Shown: in pieces, positions 1 to 7,590 of the stretch | How the letters are laid out: every line of letters starts with the position of its first letter | Numbering within the stretch: the stretch's first letter is position 1 | NCBI RefSeq assembly: GCF_000597725.1 | Contig: NZ_JFBL01000019.1 | Location: forward strand, 1-54,733 | DNA length: 54,733 bases | From: Sulfurospirillum arcachonense DSM 9755 | GTDB lineage: Bacteria; Campylobacterota; Campylobacteria; Campylobacterales; Sulfurospirillaceae | Reading direction: 5' to 3' | Notes under the pieces: model-generated | What the model saw: only the letters and a program-made list of their open reading frames with translations | The model's database searches: none | Told to the model about the DNA's origin: nothing | Made by a program: the position numbers and the translations under genes

Positions 1-519
1 GAAGTTAAAAATGTCTTAGATGTCATTAGAGATATAGCAGACCAAACAAATTTACTTGCACTCAATGCTGCTATTGAAGCTGCTCGTGCAGGTGAACATG
101 GACGAGGATTTGCAGTTGTTGCTGATGAAGTTAGAGCTTTGGCTGAGCGTACACAAAAATCTTTAGGTGAGATTGATGCTACAACAAATTTAGTTGTTCA
201 AAGTGTTATGGAAAGTACAGATGAGATAAATACTAATGCAAAAAAAGTAGAAGAGTTAACAAATATATCAGCAGAACTACAAATTGTTATTCAAAATGTA
301 GTTGGAGTATTAGAATCAGCAGTAGGATCAGCAGGAAAATCAGTGGATGATTATATTCAAACTTCTGATAAAATTATTCATATTGTTGATGAGATTGAAA
401 AATCAAATACTTTAAGTGTTGAAAATACCCATTCAATTCAAGAAATGAATACTGCAACGGATAAGTTACATACAATGAGTGATAAGTTACATAAAGAGTT
501 GATGAAATTTAAGTCCTAA
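1..519 (+). CDS. Methyl-accepting chemotaxis protein, C-terminal part (5' end outside window)
   Basis: This is the open 3' end of a chemoreceptor gene; the frame is already open at base 1. The encoded start of the window contains the highly conserved signalling hairpin tip ([19 protein letters not shown], then [12 protein letters not shown] and LAERTQKS), which binds CheA and CheW in the cytoplasm. The rest is the long coiled-coil return arm, ending in [10 protein letters not shown]. The sensor, membrane and HAMP parts lie upstream of the window, so the ligand cannot be judged. The tip closely resembles that of the chemoreceptor at 17807-19432, so both probably feed the same kinase array. Family assignment is secure. 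Confidence 0.95.
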   Translation, partial: EVKNVLDVIRDIADQTNLLALNAAIEAARAGEHGRGFAVVADEVRALAERTQKSLGEIDATTNLVVQSVMESTDEINTNAKKVEELTNISAELQIVIQNVVGVLESAVGSAGKSVDDYIQTSDKIIHIVDEIEKSNTLSVENTHSIQEMNTATDKLHTMSDKLHKELMKFKS

Positions 520-546
520 TATAAATGGGTGTAATTTTAAATGAAA

Positions 547-568
547 TAGAGGGAATAAAATCCCTCTA
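547..568 (+). terminator. Probable terminator after the chemoreceptor gene
   Basis: A perfect 8-bp inverted repeat (TAGAGGGA / TCCCTCTA) with a 6-base loop (ATAAAA) starts 27 bases after the stop codon. The T-tract after it is weak (AATCTTATAT), so efficiency is uncertain. Confidence 0.5.
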
Positions 569-658
569 AATCTTATATACAAGAAATCTTCAAATTAATA
601 TCTTTTTTATATAAACGTTGTTAAAATCAGCATTTAAATTTAAACAAAAAGGAAAAGA

Positions 659-1459
659 GTGAAAAAAATTTTACTTACATTAATTTTATTACTCAGCTTT
701 AATTTAATGGCTGATGATATTAAGTTATGGGAAAAATCAACATTAAATACAATTTTACAAAGAGGTGAATTAAGAGTAGCAACAGAACCAGGTTATATGC
801 CTCTTGAAATGAAAGATAAAAAAGGGAATATCATTGGTTTTGATATTGATTTAGCTAAACAGATGGCAAAAGCAATGGGTGTAAAACTTACAGTTGTTTC
901 AACAACTTTTGATGGTATTATTGCAGGTTTACTTACTGGTAAATATGATATTATCATAGCTGGAATGACAATCACACAAAAAAGAAATTTAAAAATTAAT
1001 TTTTCTAATTCTTATTTAAGTATTGGTCAAACTATTTTAGCTCAAAATAAATATGCAGGAAAAACTTGGAAAGACTTAGATAACAAAGAGAGTATAATAG
1101 TGACTAAACTTGGTCAAACAGGTGAAATTGTGACTAGAAAATTATTTAAAAAAGCGAAAATAAGAACTTTTGATACAGAGGCAGAATGTGTTCAGGAAGT
1201 TATGAATGGAAATGCTACAGCTTTTGTTTATGATAAACCATATAACGCTATATTTGTATCAAGTAAAGGTAAAGATAGAGTGACGCATTTAGATGAAGAT
1301 TTAAGTTATGAGCCTCTAGGTATGGCTGTAAGAAAAGGTGACCCTGATTTTATTAATTGGTTAAATAATTTTATAAATCAAATAAAACATGATGGTACTT
1401 ATGATAAAATTTATACTAAATGGTTCAAAAGAGATAAGTGGTTAAAAAAAGTAATTTAA
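659..1459 (+). CDS. Periplasmic amino-acid-type solute-binding protein (SBP family 3)
   Basis: The 266-residue protein begins with a signal peptide (MKKILLTLILLLSFNLMADD), so it is exported to the periplasm. The mature part has the hallmarks of family 3 binding proteins: LRVATEPGYMPLEM near the start, GFDIDLAKQMAKAMG, and DIIIAGMTITQKR. The family binds polar amino acids or similar small ligands and hands them to an ABC permease. No permease or ATPase gene is adjacent, so it may work with a distant permease or as a sensory binding protein. The start is GTG at 659, preceded by an AAAAAGGAAAAG ribosome-binding site. A TAAAAT -10-like box lies at 622-627. The ligand is unknown. Confidence 0.85.
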   Translation: MKKILLTLILLLSFNLMADDIKLWEKSTLNTILQRGELRVATEPGYMPLEMKDKKGNIIGFDIDLAKQMAKAMGVKLTVVSTTFDGIIAGLLTGKYDIIIAGMTITQKRNLKINFSNSYLSIGQTILAQNKYAGKTWKDLDNKESIIVTKLGQTGEIVTRKLFKKAKIRTFDTEAECVQEVMNGNATAFVYDKPYNAIFVSSKGKDRVTHLDEDLSYEPLGMAVRKGDPDFINWLNNFINQIKHDGTYDKIYTKWFKRDKWLKKVI

Positions 1460-1492
1460 TAGTTAGAAAATAAAATTATATTGGAGATTGCG

Positions 1493-2353
1493 ATGAGTAA
1501 TATTGTCTTTTTAAATGGTGAATATTTAAAAGAAGATGAAGCAAAGGTATCTGTATTTGATAGAGGATATATGTTTGGTGATGGAGTATATGAAGTAGTT
1601 CCAGTTGTGAATTATACAGTACTTGATAAAGAGCCATTTTTAGAAAGGTTTACTAGAAGTTTAGCTGAATTGGAATTAGATTGGCCTATGAGTCCAGATG
1701 CATTTCTAATAATGATTGATGAGTTAATCAAGAGAAATGACATCAAAGAGGGTGGCGTTTATATGCAAGTTACTAGAGGTGTTGCTCCTCGTGATTTTTC
1801 TTATCCAAAAGATACTCCTACTACATGTACAGCTTTTGCATTTTCAAAAAATGTTATAGATAATCCACAAGCACAAGAGGGTTTAAAAGTTGTAACAGTA
1901 GAAGATATTAGATGGAAAAGAAGAGATGTAAAATCTATAGCACTTTTAGGTCAATGTGTTGCAAAACAAGAAGCTAAAAAGAAAGGTGCATATGAAGGCT
2001 GGATGGTAGAAGATGGTTTTGTAACAGAAGGTACTTCTTCTACAGCTTATATTGTTAAAGATAATGTAATTATAACAAGACCTTTATCTAATTCAATATT
2101 ACCAGGTATTAGAAGAAAACTTTTAATTGAGATTGCAAAAGAACATGATGTTAAGATTGAAGAGCGCCTTTTTACAGTAGAAGAAGCTTTAAATGCTGAT
2201 GAAGCATTTTTATCTAGTGCAACTACATTTGTTTTACCAATCATAGAAATAGATGGTAAAAAAATTGGTAATGGAAAACCAGGACCAGTTGCTAAAAAGA
2301 TGAGAGAAATGTATATTGCTTCTGCTTTAGATATTGCTGGTGTAAAACTATAA
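1493..2353 (+). CDS. dat: D-amino-acid aminotransferase (D-alanine transaminase)
   Basis: A class IV PLP-dependent aminotransferase of 286 residues. The family signature is clear: FDRGYMFGDGVYEVVPV near the N-terminus, the region containing the PLP lysine (RRDVKSIALLGQCVAKQEA), then EGTSSTAYIV and LPGIRR. The 'EVVPV' and 'VTRG' regions match D-amino-acid transaminases better than branched-chain ones. These enzymes interconvert D-alanine and D-glutamate with their 2-oxo acids and supply D-amino acids for peptidoglycan. I chose ATG 1493 because GGAG at 1483-1486 sits six bases upstream; a TTG at 1481 is in frame but overlaps that site. The stop overlaps the probable start of the next gene. A branched-chain aminotransferase remains a less likely alternative. 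Confidence 0.85.
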   Translation: MSNIVFLNGEYLKEDEAKVSVFDRGYMFGDGVYEVVPVVNYTVLDKEPFLERFTRSLAELELDWPMSPDAFLIMIDELIKRNDIKEGGVYMQVTRGVAPRDFSYPKDTPTTCTAFAFSKNVIDNPQAQEGLKVVTVEDIRWKRRDVKSIALLGQCVAKQEAKKKGAYEGWMVEDGFVTEGTSSTAYIVKDNVIITRPLSNSILPGIRRKLLIEIAKEHDVKIEERLFTVEEALNADEAFLSSATTFVLPIIEIDGKKIGNGKPGPVAKKMREMYIASALDIAGVKL

Positions 2354-3234
2354 AATTAATAAGCACACCAAAATTAATTGATTATTTACAATTAATTTTA
2401 CTTGCAGCAATTTGGGGGAGTGCCTTTTTAGCTATAGAAATAGCTTTAAAAGAGGTATCTCCTCTTTTAGTAGCATTTTGTAGAATAAGTTTAGCTTGTC
2501 TTCTTTTACTTTTTGTTGTGTTCTACAAGCGATATTCTTTTCCAAAAGATAAAAATTCATGGTTTATCCTTGTTATCGCAGGAATGTTAAATAATGCGAT
2601 TCCTTTTTTTCTTATAAGTTGGGGACAACTTTATATTAATAGTTCTACTGCTGCTATTTTACTTTCAAGTGGACCTTTTATTGCTCTTGTTTTATCTCAT
2701 TTTGTTACTAATGATGAAAAGTTTTCGCTTTTTAAACTTATAAGTGTTGTTTTAGGATTTTTAGGTATTTTTGTTCTTGTTGGTGGTGATATTGTAAGTC
2801 AAAGAACAGATGCGATTTATGGACAATTAGCAGTATTATTAGCAACTATTGGATATATAAGTTCAGGATTACTTATACGAAAACTCAATAATATAAATAC
2901 TGTTGTATGTTCAACATCTATGTTTTTAACTGGTTTTATTGTTATGATACCTTTTGTTCCCATTCATGAAGTATTAAAAATAAATTTGAATAGCATTTCT
3001 TTTATTTTTATTTTGTATTTAGCTATTGTACCAACTGCTATTGCTTCTTTAATTAGGGTACAACTCGTAAGACGTGTTGGTGTTCAGTTTATGTCGCAAG
3101 TATCTTATCTTATCCCTATATTTGCTATTTTTTGGGCATGGTTATTTTTATCTGAATTTCCAAAGAGTAATGCTTGGATAGCTTTAATCTTAATCTTAAC
3201 TGGTTTATTAATAAGAAGAATAAAAGAGTCATGA
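2350..3234 (+). CDS. EamA/DMT-family membrane transporter, apparently lacking an ATG/GTG/TTG start
   Basis: A multi-pass membrane protein of the drug/metabolite transporter superfamily, with two EamA repeats and about ten hydrophobic segments. The frame is open from 2296 to 3234. The first EamA helix (LILLAAIWGSAFLAIEIAL, then VSPLLVAFCRISLA) begins near 2390, well before the first conventional start in this frame (GTG at 2518). Starting at 2518 would delete the first helices. The only sensible initiation point is ATA at 2350, which overlaps the TAA of the upstream gene where an ATGA overlap would normally sit. From there the product has 294 residues, the usual DMT length. The 3' end overlaps the next gene by ATGA. 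Substrate unknown. Confidence 0.75.
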   Translation: MKLISTPKLIDYLQLILLAAIWGSAFLAIEIALKEVSPLLVAFCRISLACLLLLFVVFYKRYSFPKDKNSWFILVIAGMLNNAIPFFLISWGQLYINSSTAAILLSSGPFIALVLSHFVTNDEKFSLFKLISVVLGFLGIFVLVGGDIVSQRTDAIYGQLAVLLATIGYISSGLLIRKLNNINTVVCSTSMFLTGFIVMIPFVPIHEVLKINLNSISFIFILYLAIVPTAIASLIRVQLVRRVGVQFMSQVSYLIPIFAIFWAWLFLSEFPKSNAWIALILILTGLLIRRIKES

Positions 3235-4127
3235 TAGCTTGTGATTTGGGTTCAAATACTTTAAGAATTGTAAAAATTGACCCTTTAAGTAAAGAAAGAC
3301 TTAAAGAGTATGAAAAATCAGTAAGAACTGCAAAAAATCTCTATAAGACTGGTGAAATTTCTCAAGACTCTATTCAAAGAATTTTTTATGCTTTAAAAGA
3401 AGCAGATATATTGTTTGACTTTAAAAACAATGAAGTACATTGTGTAACCACTGAAGCTATGAGAAAAGCAAATAATTCACAAGAAATATTAAAACAAATT
3501 AAAAATGAATTTGGCTTAGACTTTAAAATAATTGATGGACAAGAAGAAGCGAGACTGACTCTTCTTGGAGTTAAACATGCGATTAAAAAATGTAAAATCA
3601 TAACAAATTCATATTGTGTGATAGATTTAGGTGGAGGTTCCACTGAAATAAGCTTTATAAATGATAAAGATATTCAAAGTAAGAGTTTTGGATTTGGTAT
3701 AGTAAAAATTGCAGAAAAATATGAATCTTCAATTAAAAAAATAGAAAATAATATTGATGAAGAAGTAAAAATAATTGATAGTTTTATAAAAGATAAAAAA
3801 TGCACACACCTAATCGCAACAGCTGGAACACCAACAACAGTTTGTGCTTTTTTAGAAGGTATAGATTATAAAAATTATGACTATAAAAAAATAAATGGGA
3901 AATCTTTACATGTAGAAGATTTTTCAAAAGCATTGAGCAAACTTTTACGTATGGACAAAAAAAGTAGAGAATTTTGGGTTGGAACAAATAGAAGTGATTT
4001 AGTTTGTGCAGGGATACTAATAGTAATAGCAATTATGAAAAAATTGAAATTTGAGAATTGTATAGTTATTGATGATAGTTTAAGAGAAGGTCTCGCAATA
4101 TCAAAATGTAAGATTAATGTTATTTAG
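3231..4127 (+). CDS. Ppx/GppA-family phosphatase (exopolyphosphatase or pppGpp hydrolase)
   Basis: A 298-residue protein of the actin/Hsp70-like ATPase fold. Visible motifs are the N-terminal phosphate loop CDLGSNTLRIVKI, the conserved CVTTEAMRKANN, the segment IIDGQEEARLTLLGV, the second phosphate loop YCVIDLGGGSTEISF and a later ATAGTPTT. The family removes terminal phosphates from polyphosphate or converts pppGpp to ppGpp. It is a short single-domain form. The start ATG at 3231 overlaps the upstream stop (ATGA); an in-frame start at 3174 would lie inside the transporter gene and lacks family similarity. A TACATGTA palindrome lies at 3907-3914. Which of the two substrates is used cannot be told from sequence. 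Confidence 0.85.
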   Translation: MIACDLGSNTLRIVKIDPLSKERLKEYEKSVRTAKNLYKTGEISQDSIQRIFYALKEADILFDFKNNEVHCVTTEAMRKANNSQEILKQIKNEFGLDFKIIDGQEEARLTLLGVKHAIKKCKIITNSYCVIDLGGGSTEISFINDKDIQSKSFGFGIVKIAEKYESSIKKIENNIDEEVKIIDSFIKDKKCTHLIATAGTPTTVCAFLEGIDYKNYDYKKINGKSLHVEDFSKALSKLLRMDKKSREFWVGTNRSDLVCAGILIVIAIMKKLKFENCIVIDDSLREGLAISKCKINVI

Positions 4128-4128
4128 A

Positions 4129-4134
4129 TATAAT
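4129..4134 (+). promoter_or_regulatory. Probable -10 element for ilvB
   Basis: A perfect TATAAT two bases after the stop of the Ppx-like gene gives a leader of about 37 bases before ilvB. A second possibility is TTAACA (4134-4139) and TATATT (4157-4162) with 17-base spacing, but its start site would fall inside the ribosome-binding site. Confidence 0.45.
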
Positions 4135-4177
4135 TAACAACTTTTTTAAAGTAAATTATATTAGCAAAGGAGAAGTC

Positions 4178-5869
4178 ATGGAATTAAGCGGTTCTCAAAT
4201 GGTTATTGAAGCACTAAGAAGGGAGAACGTTAGCGTGGTCTTTGGTTATCCTGGTGGTGCTATTATGAATGTTTACGATGAAGTTTATAAACAAGATTAT
4301 TTTCAACATATTTTAGTAAAACATGAACAAGCTGCAATTCATGCAGCAGATGGTTATGCAAGAAGTAGTGGAGATGTTGGAGTTGCTTTTGTTACAAGTG
4401 GACCAGGATTTACAAATGCTGTTACTGGACTTGCAACAGCATATATGGATTCAATCCCTATGGTTGTAATTAGTGGACAAGTTCCAATTACTATGATAGG
4501 TACTGATGCATTTCAAGAAATTGATGCTGTTGGAATTTCTCGTCCTTGTGTAAAACATAATTATCTAGTAAAAGACGTAAAAGATTTACCTCGTATTCTT
4601 AAAGAAGCATTTTATATTGCAAAAAGTGGTCGTCCTGGACCTGTTCATGTTGATATTCCTAAGGATGTTACAGCGCATATTGGTAAATTTGAGTATCCTG
4701 AAACTATCAAAATGCAAACATATAAGCCTACGTATAAGGGAAATGTTCGCCAAATAAAAAAAGCTGTTGAAGCTATAGCAAATGCTAAAAGACCAGTATT
4801 ATATATTGGTGGTGGTGCTATTAATTCAAATGCAAGTGAAGTTGTACGTGAATTTGCAAAGATCACTGGAATTCCTGCTGTTGAGACCTTAATGGCAAGA
4901 GGAGTTATGGGTGATGAAAACCCACTTCTTTTAGGAATGTTAGGAATGCATGGCTGTTATAGTGCAAATATGGCTATGAGTGAAGCAGACATAATGATAG
5001 CTTTTGGCCCTAGATTTGATGATAGAGTTACAGGAAAGCTTAGCGAATTTGCAAAACATGCAAAAATTATCCACATAGATATTGATCCAAGTAGTATTGG
5101 AAAAATTGTTCCCATTGATTATCCAATAGTTGGAGATTTAAAGAATGTTGTTCAAGGAATGATTCCTTTAGCAAAAGAAAAAGTTGATTCTAGTAAATAT
5201 AAGAGCTGGAGAGATTTATTAAATAGATATAATGAAATTCATCCATTAAAATATGATGATTCAGATGATGTTATTAAACCTCAGTGGGTTATAGAAAGAG
5301 TTGGTGAGCTTCTTGATGGAGATGCTTTTATTACAACTGATGTTGGACAGCATCAAATGTGGACTGCACAGTTTTACCCATTTAGTTTTCCACGTCAATT
5401 TGTAACAAGTGGTGGTCTTGGAACTATGGGGTTTGGATTACCAGCTGCAATTGGGGTAAAAAGAGCATTTCCTCATAAAACATCGATTAACTTTACAGGT
5501 GATGGTTCAATTTTGATGAATATTCAAGAACTTATGACAGCAGTTGAAGCAAAGACACCAGTAATCAATATTATATTAAATAATAAGTTTTTAGGAATGG
5601 TTCGTCAATGGCAGACATTTTTTTACGATAAACGTTATTCATCAACGGATATTCAAGTACAACCAGATTTTGTAAAACTTGTTGAGAGTTTTGGTGGTGT
5701 TGGGTACCGTGTTACTACAAAAGAAGAGTTTGATACAGCATTACAAGATGCAATTAAAAGTAATAAAGTTGCTATGATAGATGTACAAGTAGATAGATTA
5801 GAAAATGTTTTACCAATGGTTCCTGCTGGTGGGACATTATATAATATGATGTTAGAGTATAAGGAGTAG
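4178..5869 (+). CDS. ilvB: Acetolactate synthase, large (catalytic) subunit
   Basis: A 563-residue thiamine-diphosphate enzyme that condenses pyruvate with pyruvate or 2-oxobutyrate, the first common step of valine, leucine and isoleucine synthesis. The catalytic glutamate lies in KHEQAAIHAADGYAR (Glu50). The central domain includes GGGAINSNA and GMLGMHG. The C-terminal ThDP/Mg motif starts GDGSILMNIQEL and continues to NN. The family-typical MVRQWQ follows. The length is normal for the family. The start has a strong AAAGGAG site (4166-4172). The regulatory subunit gene follows within three bases, so the holoenzyme is made from one transcript. No leader peptide or T-box-like attenuator is visible upstream. 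Confidence 0.97.
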   Translation: MELSGSQMVIEALRRENVSVVFGYPGGAIMNVYDEVYKQDYFQHILVKHEQAAIHAADGYARSSGDVGVAFVTSGPGFTNAVTGLATAYMDSIPMVVISGQVPITMIGTDAFQEIDAVGISRPCVKHNYLVKDVKDLPRILKEAFYIAKSGRPGPVHVDIPKDVTAHIGKFEYPETIKMQTYKPTYKGNVRQIKKAVEAIANAKRPVLYIGGGAINSNASEVVREFAKITGIPAVETLMARGVMGDENPLLLGMLGMHGCYSANMAMSEADIMIAFGPRFDDRVTGKLSEFAKHAKIIHIDIDPSSIGKIVPIDYPIVGDLKNVVQGMIPLAKEKVDSSKYKSWRDLLNRYNEIHPLKYDDSDDVIKPQWVIERVGELLDGDAFITTDVGQHQMWTAQFYPFSFPRQFVTSGGLGTMGFGLPAAIGVKRAFPHKTSINFTGDGSILMNIQELMTAVEAKTPVINIILNNKFLGMVRQWQTFFYDKRYSSTDIQVQPDFVKLVESFGGVGYRVTTKEEFDTALQDAIKSNKVAMIDVQVDRLENVLPMVPAGGTLYNMMLEYKE

Positions 5870-5872
5870 ATG

Positions 5873-6343
5873 ATGGAAAATATTAGAAGAGTACTTTCAG
5901 TTATCGTTTTAAATGAAGATGGTGTACTATCTCGTATATCAGGTCTTTTTGCAGGTCGTGGTTATAATATTGATAGTTTAACTGTAGCACCTGTTCCTAA
6001 TACAAATCTTTCAAGACTTACTATTGTAACTTCTGGAAACCAAAGAGTTTTAGAACAAATTGTGAAACAACTTCATAAACTTATCCCAACATATAAAGTT
6101 ATTGAATCAGCTGAATTTGTTGAAAAAGAGATGGCATTAGTTAAAATTCCTCTTAATGAAGATTTTAACGGATTAGATGCTATGTTAAAAGCATATAATG
6201 GAACTATAGCTAATAGTGGAGAAAACTTTATAGTTGTTATGGTTGCTGATGATTCAAAAAGAGTAGATAATTTTTTAAAAGCTATCAAAAAGTACAATCC
6301 AATTGAGATGGTACGTGGTGGTTCTGTGGCTTTGGACGTTTAA
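5873..6343 (+). CDS. ilvN: Acetolactate synthase, small (regulatory) subunit
   Basis: The regulatory partner of IlvB. An N-terminal ACT domain is evident (RVLSVIVLNEDGVLSRISGL, then FAGRGYNIDSLTVAPV), which binds valine and conveys feedback inhibition. A second ACT-like C-terminal domain follows the segment KEMALVKIPL. The product is about 156 residues, typical for IlvN/IlvH. Two ATG codons lie in tandem at 5870 and 5873. The AAGGAG at 5861-5866, which includes the end of ilvB, is better spaced for the second, so I use 5873. The stop codon overlaps the lpxD start (TAATG), indicating translational coupling. Confidence 0.95.
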   Translation: MENIRRVLSVIVLNEDGVLSRISGLFAGRGYNIDSLTVAPVPNTNLSRLTIVTSGNQRVLEQIVKQLHKLIPTYKVIESAEFVEKEMALVKIPLNEDFNGLDAMLKAYNGTIANSGENFIVVMVADDSKRVDNFLKAIKKYNPIEMVRGGSVALDV

Positions 6344-7296
6344 TGTATTTATCTCAAATACTAAAAGAAATAGGATTAGAGTATAAGGGTGAAGATTTTA
6401 GAGTTTCATCCTTTGAAACTCTAAAAGATGCAGATTCATCACAAATCTCTTTTTTGAATGATGAAAAATTTATAGAAGATTTAAAAGTTACAAAAGCTGG
6501 TGCTGTTATAATCAAAATCGAACATGAAGAGTTTTTACCCAATAACTGCAATGCAATTATTAGTAGAAACCCTCATTTTGATATGGCAAAAATGAGTAAA
6601 TATTTTGCAAAAATGCCATTTTTAAATAATGGTAAAAAAGATATTAGTGATTTAGCTACTGTTGATAAGCATGCTGTTGTAGGAGATGGTAGCATTATAG
6701 AAGAGGGTGTTTATATTATGCCTGGTGCTATTATTGGAGCAAATGTAAAAATAGGTAAAAATACAAGAATATATCCAAATGTTGTTGTATATGATAATGT
6801 TCAAATTGGTGAAAATTGTTTTATCCAGGCTGGTGCTATTATTGGTAGTGACGGTTATGGTTTTGCCCATACTGATTTAGGTGAGCATGTAAAAATTTAT
6901 CATACAGGAAACGTTGTAATAGAAGACGATGTAGAAATAGGTGCAAATACAACTGTTGATCGTGCTGTATTTGGGACAACAAGAATTGGCAAAAATACAA
7001 AAATAGATAATCTTGTTCAAATTGGACACAATTGTGAATTAGGTCAATCTTGTATTTTAGTTGCACAATCAGGACTTTCTGGTTCAACAACATTAGGTCG
7101 TAATGTTGTGATGGGTGGACAAAGTGCATCTGCTGGGCACCTTCAAATAGGTGATTTTGCACAAATTGCAGCTCGTGGTGGTATTACAAAGTCAATTGAA
7201 GGTGGAAAAACCTATGGTGGTTTTCCATTGATGTTACAAAAAGATTGGTTGAGAACTCAACTAAGAATGATTAAATATTTCAAAAAAAATAAATAG
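6343..7296 (+). CDS. lpxD: UDP-3-O-(3-hydroxyacyl)glucosamine N-acyltransferase
   Basis: A 317-residue lipid A biosynthesis enzyme that adds the second hydroxyacyl chain to UDP-3-O-acyl-glucosamine. The N-terminal uridine-binding domain (about residues 1-95) includes ISFLNDEKF. It is followed by a long left-handed beta-helix of hexapeptide repeats (for example IGANVKIGKNTRIYPNVVV and VEIGANTTVDRAVFG). The catalytic histidine is in LVQIGHNCELG. Its position straight after ilvN, with a one-base overlap, is an unrelated-function operon, as is common in Campylobacterota. The coding region produces several long open frames on the other strand that are only shadows. The start is fixed by the TAATG overlap. 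Confidence 0.96.
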   Translation: MYLSQILKEIGLEYKGEDFRVSSFETLKDADSSQISFLNDEKFIEDLKVTKAGAVIIKIEHEEFLPNNCNAIISRNPHFDMAKMSKYFAKMPFLNNGKKDISDLATVDKHAVVGDGSIIEEGVYIMPGAIIGANVKIGKNTRIYPNVVVYDNVQIGENCFIQAGAIIGSDGYGFAHTDLGEHVKIYHTGNVVIEDDVEIGANTTVDRAVFGTTRIGKNTKIDNLVQIGHNCELGQSCILVAQSGLSGSTTLGRNVVMGGQSASAGHLQIGDFAQIAARGGITKSIEGGKTYGGFPLMLQKDWLRTQLRMIKYFKKNK

Positions 7297-7304
7297 GAGA
7301 AATT

Positions 7305-7550
7305 ATGAGTGGAAAAAATACAATTTTAAATACATTCGCTTTAGCAGAAACTAAAAAAGGAATCATTTCAGTTTCACATTTAGAAGAGCCTTATGGTAAT
7401 GGTTCATTTCCAGTAGTTAGTATTGGTATATCGTTAAAAGGTGATGCTAGCAGTCCAGATTGGAAAGCACATATACCTTATGAAAATTTAGACCAATTAA
7501 TAGAGTCTTTACAAGATGCTAAAAAAAGTTTTGAGAAAGAATCAAAATAG
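7305..7550 (+). CDS. Small conserved-looking protein, function unknown
   Basis: An 81-residue protein I cannot assign. It has no signal peptide, membrane segment or cysteine. The sequence looks like a compact soluble alpha/beta fold, with GNGSFPVVSIGISLKGD in the middle and an acidic/basic helix (LIESLQDAKKSFEKESK) at the end. The start is well supported by AGGAGA at 7293-7298, and it lies eight bases after lpxD, so it is probably the last gene of the ilvBN-lpxD transcript. A strong hairpin terminator follows within seven bases. That arrangement and the clean ribosome-binding site support a real gene. Confidence 0.7.
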   Translation: MSGKNTILNTFALAETKKGIISVSHLEEPYGNGSFPVVSIGISLKGDASSPDWKAHIPYENLDQLIESLQDAKKSFEKESK

Positions 7551-7556
7551 TTTTGT

Positions 7557-7590
7557 GTTCTACATGTAAACCTTACATGTAGAACTTTTT
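7557..7590. terminator. Bidirectional terminator built from two inverted TACATGTA motifs
   Basis: A perfect 13-bp inverted repeat, GTTCTACATGTAA (7557-7569) and TTACATGTAGAAC (7573-7585), with a 3-base loop (ACC), followed by TTTTT. It lies between two converging genes, and the downstream gene's stop is at 7589. Each arm contains one copy of the dispersed palindrome TACATGTA. Confidence 0.85.

Noticed and set aside
4128-4177. A leader-peptide attenuator or riboswitch before ilvB
   Set aside because: The gap is only 50 bases, with no branched-chain codon run and no terminator hairpin.
6652-7162. Two minus-strand frames opposite lpxD
   Set aside because: They result from the hexapeptide repeat coding sequence; the composition (His/Leu/Gln-rich) is not protein-like.
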